From assembly GCF_022771645.1 (NCBI RefSeq), contig NZ_JALFCU010000085.1, forward strand, positions 5,683 to 69,682: 64,000 bases of DNA, written 5' to 3'. The first letter of the stretch is position 1; each line of letters starts with the position of its first letter. Positions 53,752 to 61,682 of this stretch are shown piece after piece. Under the pieces are notes generated by a model. That model made no database searches and was not told the DNA's origin. It worked only from the letters and a program-made list of their open reading frames with translations. The stretch comes from Selenomonas sp. (GTDB lineage: Bacteria > Bacillota > Negativicutes > Selenomonadales > Selenomonadaceae). The translations under genes were made by a program, and so were the position numbers.

Positions 53752-54981
53752 ATGGCTCTTATTGTAAAGAAATTCGGCGGCAGCTCCGTTGCCACCACGG
53801 AAAAAATCATGAACGTCGCCAAGCGCGTCTTGAGCGAACGCCAGCCCGGCGATCAGATCGTCATGGTCGTGTCCGCTATGGGCGATACGACGGACGACCT
53901 CATCCAGCTCGCGCACGGCATCAACAAGGACCCGTATCAGTATACGCGCGAAATGGATATGCTGCTCACGACGGGCGAGCAGGTCTCGATCGCGCTGCTC
54001 GCCATGGCATTCAAGACGCTCGGCGCGAAAGCCATCTCCCTGACGGGCCCGATGGCCGGCATGCAGACGAACTCCGTGCACACGAAAGGACGCATCGTCG
54101 ACATCGAGCCGGAGCGCGTAAAGGAAGAGCTCGACAAGGGCAACATCGTCGTCGTCGCGGGCTTCCAGGGCGCAGACGAGAAAATGGATCCCGTCACGCT
54201 CGGCCGCGGTGGCTCGGATACGTCGGCTGTCGCGCTCGCGGGCGCGCTGAAGGCTGACAGCTGCGAAATCTTCACGGACGTCGACGGCATCTACAGCGCC
54301 GATCCGCGCATCGTGAAGGATGCGCGCAAGATGAAAGAGATCACGTATCACGAGATGCTCGAGATGGCGCGCCTTGGCGCCGGCGTCATGCAGCCGCGCT
54401 CCGTCGAGATGGGCGAGTATTTCCACATCCCCATCCACGTGCGCTCGACCTTTACGACAAAACCCGGAACGATCATTAGGGAGGATTATACAATGGAAGA
54501 TAAGGATTTCGTGATTCGTGGCGTGGCTCATGACAACAAGGTGGCGAAGATCGCCGTGCTCGGCATCCCGAACACGCCGGGCATCGCGCATGAGATCTTC
54601 TCGGCGCTCGCTGCGGAGAGCATCGACGTCGACATGATCGTGCAGAGCATCCGCAACATCGAGAAGAACGTCACGGACATGGTCTTCACCGTCGCGGCCG
54701 ACGATCTCTCGCAGGCGAAGAAAGTCGTCGACGGCGTCGCGTCGAAGCTCAACGCCATCGCCGTCCTCATCGAGGAAGACGTCGCGAAAGTCTCCATCGT
54801 CGGTGCCGGCATGCTCGGCAACCCGGGCACGGCCGCGCGCATGTTCGGCGCGCTCTCGAAAGCGGGCGTCAACATCGACATCATCAGCACGTCGGAGATC
54901 AGCATCAGCTGCCTCGTCAAAGGCTCGGAGCTCGACAAGGCCGTCAATGCCATCCATGAGGAATTCTTCCCGAAGAACTGA
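53752..54981 (+). CDS. lysC: Aspartate kinase (alpha chain, with internal beta start)
   Basis: This 409-residue protein has kinase motifs VKKFGGSSVATTEKI, GFQGADEKMDPVTLGRGGSD and DVDGIYSADPRIV, then two ACT domains from ~residue 265 that bind lysine and/or threonine. It phosphorylates aspartate, first step to lysine, threonine, methionine and diaminopimelate. An ATG at 53747, out of frame, starts a six-codon ORF that overlaps this start; GGAGGAG could serve both. An internal start for a beta chain is annotated separately. Confidence 0.95.
   Translation: MALIVKKFGGSSVATTEKIMNVAKRVLSERQPGDQIVMVVSAMGDTTDDLIQLAHGINKDPYQYTREMDMLLTTGEQVSIALLAMAFKTLGAKAISLTGPMAGMQTNSVHTKGRIVDIEPERVKEELDKGNIVVVAGFQGADEKMDPVTLGRGGSDTSAVALAGALKADSCEIFTDVDGIYSADPRIVKDARKMKEITYHEMLEMARLGAGVMQPRSVEMGEYFHIPIHVRSTFTTKPGTIIREDYTMEDKDFVIRGVAHDNKVAKIAVLGIPNTPGIAHEIFSALAAESIDVDMIVQSIRNIEKNVTDMVFTVAADDLSQAKKVVDGVASKLNAIAVLIEEDVAKVSIVGAGMLGNPGTAARMFGALSKAGVNIDIISTSEISISCLVKGSELDKAVNAIHEEFFPKN
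54478..54495 (+). promoter_or_regulatory. Internal ribosome site and start for LysC beta chain
   Basis: AGGGAGGA (54478-54485), 7-nt gap, ATG at 54493 in frame (Met-248). It would give a 162-residue chain comprising the ACT domains, as in the alpha2-beta2 aspartokinase II of B. subtilis. Confidence 0.75.
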
Positions 54982-55001
54982 CACGGTTCCGTTGCAGTAT
55001 A

Positions 55002-55037
55002 AAAGCGGGCAACCGGCGCTTGCTGGTTGTCCGCTTT
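55002..55037. terminator. Bidirectional terminator between lysC and lysR-type gene
   Basis: A 13-bp stem with one G-U pair (55002-55014 with 55025-55037) and a 10-nt loop. Confidence 0.72.
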
Positions 55038-55049
55038 GCTGTGTGCACG

Positions 55050-55946
55050 TTATTTCGTTTCCGCTTTTTGTTTCTCGCGCAGCGTCTCCTTGCAGAAGTC
55101 CATGAACGACTGCGCGGCCTTTGAGATGTAGCGGTCTTTCTTCCACGCGAGGCCGACGTCAACAAGGAGCGGCGTCTCGAGCGGGATGGCTTTGACGCCC
55201 GGCGCGTCCTCGAGCACCATGTCGAGGAGGAATGAGATGCCGACGCCGCTCGCGACGAGGCCTTTGATCGTCACGACCTGGTTCGATTCGAGCACGATGT
55301 TTGGCGTGATGTTGTTTTCTTTCAGCTTGCCGAGGATCGTCTGGCGCAGGAACGAGCCCTCCTTCAGCATGATGAGGTTCGAGGCGGCGATGTCATCCTT
55401 CGTGAGGAACGGTTTCTCCGCGAGCGGGCTGTGCTCCGGCACGCAGGCGACGATTTGGCTGCGCACCATCGGCAGGAGCGCGAGGTGGTTCGACGCGCCC
55501 GAGATGATGATGATGCCGAAGTCGAGCTCGTCGCGCTCGAGCTGCTCGCGGATCGACACCGAGCCTTCCTCGTGCAGATAGATGTCAAGATGCGAATATT
55601 TTTTCTGGAAGCTCGAAAAAATGCGCGGGAAGAGATATGCGCCCATCATCGGCGGGATGCCGATCTTGATCGAGCCTTTCTGCAGCTGCTTGTAGTCGTT
55701 GACTTCGAGCACGGCGTCCTGGATGTTGCGGAGCGCGAGCTCGATGCGGTTGAGGAACACCGCGCCCTCCGGCGTCAGGGCGAGCTGCTTCTGGCTGCGG
55801 TCAAAGAGCTGGATGCCGAGCTCCGCTTCGAGCTTCTTGATGGCGACGGTGATGTTCGGCTGCGAGACGCGCAGCCGCTCGGCCGCGCGCGTGATGTTGC
55901 GCAGGCGGCTGGCCATCTGGAAATATTCGAGCTGACGTAATTCCAT
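55050..55946 (-). CDS. LysR-family transcriptional regulator
   Basis: This 298-residue protein has helix-turn-helix ITRAAERLRVSQPNITVAIK followed by LGIQLFDRSQKQLALTPEG, and a C-terminal effector domain from ~residue 90 (GSIKIGIPPMMGAYLFPRIF). The domain looks like the CynR/CidR branch. It is convergent with lysC and divergent from motA; neither is an obvious target. Confidence 0.9.
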   Translation of the reverse strand: MELRQLEYFQMASRLRNITRAAERLRVSQPNITVAIKKLEAELGIQLFDRSQKQLALTPEGAVFLNRIELALRNIQDAVLEVNDYKQLQKGSIKIGIPPMMGAYLFPRIFSSFQKKYSHLDIYLHEEGSVSIREQLERDELDFGIIIISGASNHLALLPMVRSQIVACVPEHSPLAEKPFLTKDDIAASNLIMLKEGSFLRQTILGKLKENNITPNIVLESNQVVTIKGLVASGVGISFLLDMVLEDAPGVKAIPLETPLLVDVGLAWKKDRYISKAAQSFMDFCKETLREKQKAETK

Positions 55947-55987
55947 GCGATCGCTTCTTTCTGTATAAATTTCGCTTATTTTTCTAT

Positions 55988-55996
55988 ATTATACCA
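55988..55996 (-). promoter_or_regulatory. Extended -10 element of lysR-type gene
   Basis: TGGTATAAT on the minus strand, with a poor -35. The flanking TTTTATGGTATAAT matches that before fba. Confidence 0.5.
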
Positions 55997-56099
55997 TAAA
56001 ATGAGAAAGATAAATGGTAAAATAATGCCGATTTATGATTTTGACGAGAAAATTTTTTTCTTTGTGCCAGGTAGGATTTTCTTTTTTTATGGGGAATAG

Positions 56100-56105
56100 T
56101 ATAAT
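56100..56105 (+). promoter_or_regulatory. Possible -10 box of motAB
   Basis: TATAAT lies 82 bp before the motA start, with only a T-rich stretch at the -35 position. No flagellar sigma-28 box was recognised, and no cyclic di-GMP riboswitch core was seen in the leader. Confidence 0.35.
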
Positions 56106-56186
56106 AAACACGAGTATGACTCGATGGGATCATCCAGGTTGCAAAAATCGGATGCATACAAGGACGAAGTTTAGGAGGTCTTTTTC

Positions 56187-56960
56187 GTGGAGATATCGAC
56201 CATCATCGGCATGGTCCTCGGATTCATCGCCATTTTCGTGGGCATGGTCTTGAAGGGCGCGCCACTCTCGGCACTCAACAACCCGGCCGCATTCCTCATC
56301 ATCATCGTCGGCACGATCTCGTGCTTGTTCACCGGCTTCCACATGGTAGAGCTGAAGACGCTGCCGAAGATCGTCAAGATGACGTTCAGCAAGCCGAAGA
56401 CGCATGACAAGGGCGAGCTTCTCAAGCTCTTCGTCGAGCTGTCGCAGATCGCTCGCCGCGAAGGTATCCTCGCGCTCGAGAACAAAGTCTCGGACATCGA
56501 CGATCCGTTCTTTCGCACGGGCCTCGGCATGGTCATCGACGGTATGGATCCGGATTTCGTCAGCGACGTCCTCGATGCGGAGCTCGCCGTCATGCAGGAG
56601 CGCCATTCGCTCGGCCGCTCCATGCTGACGCAGGCAGGCACGTACGCGCCGACGCTCGGCGTCCTCGGCGCCGTCGTCGGCCTCATCGCCGCCCTCGGCA
56701 ACCTCGATGATATCAACAAGCTCGGCCACGCCGTCGCGGCGGCATTCGTCGCCACGATCCTCGGTATCTTCACGGCATACGTCCTGTACCTGCCGCTCGC
56801 GAACAAGCTGAAGCTCCTCTCGGAAGCAGAGGTCAGCGAGAAGCGCATGATCATCGAGGGCATCCTGTCGCTGCAGGCCGGCGATTCGCCGACGGCCATC
56901 GAAGCGAAGCTCATGGTCTTCATCCCGCAGTCCGAGCGCGAAGGCGTAAAGGAGGGCTGA
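56187..56960 (+). CDS. motA: Flagellar motor stator protein MotA
   Basis: This 257-residue protein has four membrane segments: two near the N-terminus (IIGMVLGFIAIFVGMVLKG and the NPAAFLIIIVGTISCLFTGF region) and two near 150-205. The cytoplasmic loop carries the charged motor-contact region; TYAPTLGVLGAVVGLIAALG is the conserved proton-channel helix. With MotB it forms the stator. The start is GTG behind AGGAGG. Confidence 0.95.
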   Translation: MEISTIIGMVLGFIAIFVGMVLKGAPLSALNNPAAFLIIIVGTISCLFTGFHMVELKTLPKIVKMTFSKPKTHDKGELLKLFVELSQIARREGILALENKVSDIDDPFFRTGLGMVIDGMDPDFVSDVLDAELAVMQERHSLGRSMLTQAGTYAPTLGVLGAVVGLIAALGNLDDINKLGHAVAAAFVATILGIFTAYVLYLPLANKLKLLSEAEVSEKRMIIEGILSLQAGDSPTAIEAKLMVFIPQSEREGVKEG

Positions 56961-56964
56961 TCGC

Positions 56965-57849
56965 ATGGCTCGCAAGAAACGTGGCAAGAAACATGAGGAG
57001 GAAGCCGGCGAGGCTTGGCTGCTGCCGTATTCCGACCTCATGACGCTGCTCCTGGCGCTCTTCATTTCGCTGTTCGCCATGTCGCAGACCGACCAGAAGA
57101 AAATGTCGGAAATGGCGCAGGCGTTCAGCGCGGCGTTCAACATGGGCGGCCCGTCGTTCTTTGACAAGATGGGCCCAAATCCTGGCCGCCGCGCGGAGAT
57201 GCCGTCGGACGAAGACCTCGGCAACTCGGCGTACATCCAGGAAAACCAGGCCCTCGAAGAAGTCAAGAAGCAGATGGACTCGTACATCGACCAGAACTCG
57301 CTGAACGAGCAGCTCTCGACGGAACTCACGGAAGACGGCCTGCTCATCCGCATCAAGGAAAAAGCGCTGTTCCCGTCGGGCTCGGCGGAGCTCGTCGCGC
57401 AGTCGCAGAGCATCGGCCCTGTCGTCGCGGGACTCCTCGCGACGATCCCGGAGCGCGTTATCATCTCGGGTCATACGGACAACGTGCCGATCAGCAGCGC
57501 GCAGTATCCGTCGAACTGGGAACTGAGCTCGGCGCGCGCACTGAACTTCATGAAATATCTCTTGTCCATCAACGCGAAGCTGTCGCCGCAGCGCTTCAGC
57601 GCCATCGGCTACAGCGAATGCCGGCCGATTGCGGACAACAAGACGGAGGAAGGGCGCACGAAGAACCGCCGCGTCGAGATCCTCATCGCGCGCAACCTGC
57701 GCTTCAACCCGAACGAGGTCAGCGCGGCGAAGGCGAACAAGAACACGGACGACGCCTCGCCGGCGAGCACGGGCGGCGAAGCGCCGAAGACGGACAGCAA
57801 GAACGCAGCCGTCGCCGACGGTTCGCATATCACGACAACGAATTTCTGA
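56965..57849 (+). CDS. motB: Flagellar motor stator protein MotB
   Basis: This 294-residue protein has a single membrane segment with the ion-binding Asp in LLPYSDLMTLLLALFISLF, a plug/linker region, and an OmpA-like peptidoglycan-binding domain (ISGHTDNVPI, NWELSSARALNFMKYL, GRTKNRRVEILI). It anchors the stator to the wall. It starts four bases after motA. Confidence 0.95.
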   Translation: MARKKRGKKHEEEAGEAWLLPYSDLMTLLLALFISLFAMSQTDQKKMSEMAQAFSAAFNMGGPSFFDKMGPNPGRRAEMPSDEDLGNSAYIQENQALEEVKKQMDSYIDQNSLNEQLSTELTEDGLLIRIKEKALFPSGSAELVAQSQSIGPVVAGLLATIPERVIISGHTDNVPISSAQYPSNWELSSARALNFMKYLLSINAKLSPQRFSAIGYSECRPIADNKTEEGRTKNRRVEILIARNLRFNPNEVSAAKANKNTDDASPASTGGEAPKTDSKNAAVADGSHITTTNF

Positions 57850-57866
57850 TGATAAAGAAAGAATAC

Positions 57867-57911
57867 GCCTCCCCCTTTGGGGGAGGGGGACCGCGAAGCG
57901 GTGGAGAGGGT
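57867..57911 (+). repeat. Dispersed double-hairpin repeat, copy C
   Basis: CCTCCCCC-TTT-GGGGGAGG hairpin followed by ACCGC-GAA-GCGGT and GGAGAGGGT, in the motB-acpS gap. Confidence 0.8.
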
Positions 57912-57947
57912 AGCGACGTATCGAGATTCTCAAGCGTCGCTACCCTC
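57906..57947. other. Long inverted repeat after repeat copy C
   Basis: A 13-bp perfect stem (57906-57918 with 57935-57947) with a 16-nt loop. It overlaps the end of copy C and has no T run; it may be the far side of the same element. Confidence 0.65.
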
Positions 57948-57970
57948 CGATACGTTAAGGGGCGGGACAT

Positions 57971-58345
57971 ATGATCGTAGGCATCGGCACGGACATCATC
58001 GAGATCGGCCGCGTGGGGAAAGCCATCGCGAGCGAGCATTTCCGTGCGCGCGTCTACACGCCGGCGGAGCGCGCGTATTGCGAGAGCCGCGGCGCTGGCA
58101 TGGCGGCTTCGTTTGCCGCACGGTTTGCGGGCAAGGAGGCCGTGCTCAAGGCGTTCGGAACAGGCCTGCGCGAGGGGACGCTCCTCGATATTGAAATTTT
58201 GGATGATGCGCTCGGCTGCCCGCAGGTCGCGCTCACCGGGCATTTTCGTGCGCTCGCCGAGCAAAAGGGCGTCACGCGCATCTTCCTGTCCCTGAGCCAC
58301 GCAAGGGAATACGCGACGGCACAATGCGTCATGGAACACGAATAA
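57971..58345 (+). CDS. acpS: Holo-[acyl-carrier-protein] synthase
   Basis: This 124-residue protein has IVGIGTDIIEIGRVGKAI and the magnesium/CoA motif ARFAGKEAVLKAFGTGL. It moves the phosphopantetheine arm from CoA to acyl carrier protein. It is followed 24 bp later by the NAD(P)HX repair gene, a common neighbour. Confidence 0.95.
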   Translation: MIVGIGTDIIEIGRVGKAIASEHFRARVYTPAERAYCESRGAGMAASFAARFAGKEAVLKAFGTGLREGTLLDIEILDDALGCPQVALTGHFRALAEQKGVTRIFLSLSHAREYATAQCVMEHE

Positions 58346-58369
58346 AAACAAACAGATGGAGGAACCTGT

Positions 58370-59944
58370 ATGAAAATCGCGATGACAGAGGAAATGCGGA
58401 GCATTGACAAGCAAGCGCTCGACACGTATGGCATTCCCGAACTGCTGCTCATGGAAAACGCCGGCCACCGCACGGCGGAGGCCGCGCTCGAACTCCTGGG
58501 CGAGGCGGCGGGAAAGAGCGTCATCGTGCTCGCAGGGACAGGCAACAACGGTGGCGATGCGTTTGCCGCCGCGCGCCACCTCGCGAACAGCGGCGTGCGC
58601 GTGAAGATTTTCCTCATCGGCGACCCGGCGCATCTGAAGCCGTCGACGGCCGTGAACCGCTCCATCGACGAGAAGATGGGCATCGAAGTCCATGAAATCG
58701 CGAGCGACCGCGTCTGGGACCGCCTGTCCGTCGCGATGAAGTTCGCCGATGTCGTCATCGACGGCATCCTCGGCACGGGTTTCTCGGGCGAGCTCCGCAA
58801 GAATGTCCTGCGCCTCATCGAGCTCGTGAACGCGAGCGGCAAGCGCGTGCTCTCCATCGACCTGCCCTCGGGCGTTGACGCCGATACGGGCGCGGTCACG
58901 AGCGTCGCCATCCAGGCGGCGGCGACGCTGACGCTCGGTCTGCCGAAGCCCGGCCATTTCTTCTGCCCCGGCGCGGAGTGCACGGGCAAGCTGCTCGTCG
59001 ACGACATCGGCATTCCGACGGCGCTTTTAGACGATGAGGCCATCCACCAGACGCTGCTCGACGAAGCGCTCGCGACGACGCTGCTGCCGGAGCGCCTGCA
59101 AGGCGTCCACAAAGGCATGTGCGGCCGCATCCTCGTCATCGCGGGCTCGCGCGGCATGACGGGCGCGGCGTATCTCGCTGCCCTTGCAGCGCTGAAGGCC
59201 GGTGCCGGCCTCGTAACGCTCGCCGTGCCGGCGAGCCTGCACGACCTCATGGAGATGAAGACGACGGAAGTCATGACCGTGCCCGTGCCGGAGACGAAGC
59301 CCGGCAGCGGCATCATCGGCGGCGACAAGGCGCTCGGCACGCTTTTGGAGCTCACAGGCAACTACGATGCCGTGCTCATGGGCCCCGGCCTCGGCCGAGC
59401 GCCGGAGACGGGCGAGGTCGTCCGCAAGCTCGCGGCGTATCTTGAAAAGCCGATGGTGCTCGATGCCGATGCAATCTACGCATTCCAAGGCCATCTGAAA
59501 GAACTTGCGCGCTGCAAGCAAGTCCCCGTGCTCACGCCGCACTTCGGCGAGCTCGCTGGCCTTTTGGACATCAGCCTCGACGAGCTGCGTGCGAACCTCG
59601 TCACGCGTGTGCGCAACGCGGCGGCCGACCTTCAATGCCTCATCGTCGCGAAGAGCGAATGCACGCTTGCGGCGTATCCGCAGGGCGGCGTGTTCTTCAC
59701 GTCCGTCGGCAATCCGGGCATGGCGACGGCCGGTTGCGGCGACGTGCTCGCCGGCACGATCGCCGGCCTCATGGAACAGACGGAAAGCGGCCTCGCGCCG
59801 CTCGCCGGCGTCTACCTGCACGGCTTCGCCGGCGACCTCGCAGCCGCGAAGCTCGGCGACGGCCTCACAGCCTCGGACGTGCTTGCAGAGCTCCCGCACG
59901 CGCTCGTTCATCTGCGCCGCGCGCAAGCGGGAGGAAAGGCTTGA
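58370..59944 (+). CDS. nnr: Bifunctional NAD(P)HX epimerase / ADP-dependent NAD(P)HX dehydratase
   Basis: This is a 524-residue protein. The N-terminal YjeF domain (~1-215) has LLMENAGHRTAEAAL and LAGTGNNGGDAFAAARHL; the C-terminal kinase-like domain (~225-515) has ILVIAGSRGMTGAAYLAALA, LTPHFGELAGL and GNPGMATAGCGDVLAGTIAG. It repairs hydrated NADH and NADPH. The window sequence shows both domains complete. Confidence 0.94.
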   Translation: MKIAMTEEMRSIDKQALDTYGIPELLLMENAGHRTAEAALELLGEAAGKSVIVLAGTGNNGGDAFAAARHLANSGVRVKIFLIGDPAHLKPSTAVNRSIDEKMGIEVHEIASDRVWDRLSVAMKFADVVIDGILGTGFSGELRKNVLRLIELVNASGKRVLSIDLPSGVDADTGAVTSVAIQAAATLTLGLPKPGHFFCPGAECTGKLLVDDIGIPTALLDDEAIHQTLLDEALATTLLPERLQGVHKGMCGRILVIAGSRGMTGAAYLAALAALKAGAGLVTLAVPASLHDLMEMKTTEVMTVPVPETKPGSGIIGGDKALGTLLELTGNYDAVLMGPGLGRAPETGEVVRKLAAYLEKPMVLDADAIYAFQGHLKELARCKQVPVLTPHFGELAGLLDISLDELRANLVTRVRNAAADLQCLIVAKSECTLAAYPQGGVFFTSVGNPGMATAGCGDVLAGTIAGLMEQTESGLAPLAGVYLHGFAGDLAAAKLGDGLTASDVLAELPHALVHLRRAQAGGKA

Positions 59945-59980
59945 TTTTTTTCGGATTCGGGAAAAGTCACCGTTTACAAC

Positions 59981-60009
59981 TTGACAACTCATGCCGCAAG
60001 GCATAGAAT
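59981..60009 (+). promoter_or_regulatory. Promoter of ilvE
   Basis: TTGACA (59981-59986), 17-nt spacer, TAGAAT (60004-60009), 35 bp before the start codon. There is no room for a T-box leader. Confidence 0.85.
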
Positions 60010-60043
60010 AAAGTCACTTTAGCGAAAGAAAAGGGGCATATTT

Positions 60044-61066
60044 ATGTCGAAAGTCAATGTCGATTGGAACAGCCTCGGGTTCAGCTACCAGCCGATCTCG
60101 CAGCGCTATGTCGCGAATTATGAAAACGGCAAATGGGGCAAAGGCGGCCTTACGGACGATGCGAACGTTGTCCTCAACGAGTGCGCCGGCATCCTGCAGT
60201 ACTGCCAGGAAGTATTCGAAGGCCTGAAAGCCTACAAGACGAAAGACGGCCGCACGGTCACGTTCCGCCCGGACATGAACGCGAAGCGCATGATCGATTC
60301 CGCGAAGCGCCTCGAGATGCCGCCCGTGTCCGAAGAAATGTTCATGGAAGCCGTCGACGAGGTCGTCCGCGCGAATGCGGACTGGATTCCGCCGTTCGAG
60401 ACGGGCGGCGCGCTGTACCTCCGTCCGTACCTCTTCGCGACGGGCTCCGTCATCGGCGTCAAGCCGGCGGATGCATACCAGTTCCGCCTGTTCGGCACGC
60501 CGGTCGGCTCGTACTTCAAGAACGGCGTGAAGCCGATCACGATCTGCGTCAGCGACTACGACCGTGCAGCCCCGCACGGCACAGGCCACATCAAGGCCGG
60601 CCTGAATTACGCCATGAGCCTCTATCCGTACATCCTCGCGCATGAGAACGGCTTTGACGAGAACATGTTCCTTGATTCCGCGACGCGCACGTACGTCGAA
60701 GAGACGGGCGGCGCGAACTTCCTGTTCGTCACGAAGGACGGCAAGCTCGTCACGCCAAAGTCCGGCTCCATCCTTCCGTCCATCACGCGCCGTTCGCTCG
60801 TCGACATCGCGAAGAACCTCGGCATGACGGTCGAAGAGCGCCCCGTCAAGCTCGAAGAAGTCGGCACGTTCGCCGAGTGCGGCCTCTGCGGCACGGCGGC
60901 CGTCATCTGCCCGGTCGGCAAAGTCGTCGACCACGGCAAGGAGATCAACATCGCCAGCGGCATGGAGAAGATGGGCCCCGTGCTCCAGAAACTCTACGAC
61001 ACGCTGCGCGGCATCCAGCTCTGCGAGATCGAAGGGCCTGCGGGCTGGGTTCACGAAGTCAAATAA
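60044..61066 (+). CDS. ilvE: Branched-chain amino acid aminotransferase
   Basis: This 340-residue class IV PLP enzyme has QEVFEGLKAYKTKDGR, LYLRPYLFATG, the PLP-lysine region GTGHIKAGLNYAMSL, ATRTYVEETGGANFLFV and CGLCGTAAVICPVG. It makes valine, leucine and isoleucine from their keto acids. It is monocistronic, with a strong promoter and terminator. Confidence 0.95.
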   Translation: MSKVNVDWNSLGFSYQPISQRYVANYENGKWGKGGLTDDANVVLNECAGILQYCQEVFEGLKAYKTKDGRTVTFRPDMNAKRMIDSAKRLEMPPVSEEMFMEAVDEVVRANADWIPPFETGGALYLRPYLFATGSVIGVKPADAYQFRLFGTPVGSYFKNGVKPITICVSDYDRAAPHGTGHIKAGLNYAMSLYPYILAHENGFDENMFLDSATRTYVEETGGANFLFVTKDGKLVTPKSGSILPSITRRSLVDIAKNLGMTVEERPVKLEEVGTFAECGLCGTAAVICPVGKVVDHGKEINIASGMEKMGPVLQKLYDTLRGIQLCEIEGPAGWVHEVK

Positions 61067-61087
61067 CCCATACATTCATAATGGTGG

Positions 61088-61121
61088 AAACGTCCCGAGG
61101 GTTCGCCCTTGGGGCGTTTTT
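61088..61121 (+). terminator. Terminator of ilvE
   Basis: A 14-bp stem with two G-U pairs (61088-61101 with 61106-61119), TTCG tetraloop, then TT. Confidence 0.88.
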
Positions 61122-61132
61122 CATTGCACGCG

Positions 61133-61173
61133 AAAAAGGCTGTTGCAGTCGATGAAAACTGCAACAGCTTTTT
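61133..61173 (-). terminator. Terminator of ribbon-helix-helix gene
   Basis: A 10-bp core stem (61140-61149 with 61158-61167) flanked by A and T runs, with one bulged base. Confidence 0.75.
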
Positions 61174-61193
61174 GCGTCCACAGAAAAAATATG

Positions 61194-61382
61194 TCACACG
61201 ACTTCGCTGTTCTTGAGCGAGAACTCGAGCAGGATGCCGATGAGTTCGTTGCGGCTGCGGCCGGTCTTTTTGGAAATTTCGTCAATCTGATCGATGATCT
61301 CTTCGCGGATGCGGATGGAGAACGTCTTGTAGCCATCCGCGCCGCGCGGGTGCTTCGTTGTGATTTTGAGTTTTTCTGTCAT
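61194..61382 (-). CDS. Small ribbon-helix-helix protein
   Basis: This 62-residue protein has the strand-helix-helix pattern KTFSIRIREEIIDQIDEISK then TGRSRNELIGILLEFSL, typical of CopG/Arc-type DNA binders. ATG 61382 follows GAGGTG. There is no toxin gene next to it, so it may be a stand-alone regulator; the repeated motif at 61535-61555 is a possible site. Confidence 0.82.
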   Translation of the reverse strand: MTEKLKITTKHPRGADGYKTFSIRIREEIIDQIDEISKKTGRSRNELIGILLEFSLKNSEVV

Positions 61383-61682
61383 GGGTATCACCTCATTATA
61401 TTTATTATATCGGAAAGTGTAAAACGTGAATATGATTATGCAGTTGACATAGGATAAGTGATAAAACCTCTACCTAGATATGTTGAAAAAACAATTTAAG
61501 AAAATCAGGATTTGTTCGATATACATAGTAGAATCATGTTATAAAACATGTTATACTTATGATTGCAGTACAACTGCAAAGATTTTTCAACACGCGCAGG
61601 TTGTGCCGGACCATTTGGAAGCATGGGAGCGCCGAACGACAGACGCGCTCCATCTGCGCGAAATGGAAGGAGAGGTTTTCTC
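61383..61682. other. AT-rich gap before flgE
   Basis: 300 bp with markedly lower GC than the surroundings. Apart from the repeat at 61535-61555 and an AAGGAGAGG ribosome site at 61666-61674, I see no gene I would support; a 68-codon frame at 61480-61686 lacks a ribosome site. Confidence 0.6.
61535..61557. promoter_or_regulatory. Direct/inverted repeat near flgE promoter
   Basis: CATGTTATA occurs at 61535-61543 and again at 61547-61555, 12 bp apart; CATGTT-ATAA-AACATG is also an inverted repeat. The second copy overlaps TATACT (61552-61557), a possible -10 box, so a bound protein could control flgE. Confidence 0.5.

Noticed and set aside
56106..56186. Cyclic di-GMP riboswitch before motA
   Set aside because: The leader contains GCAAAAA but none of the other conserved GEMM core elements.
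60010..60043. T-box leader before ilvE
   Set aside because: The promoter lies 35 bp from the start codon, leaving no room.
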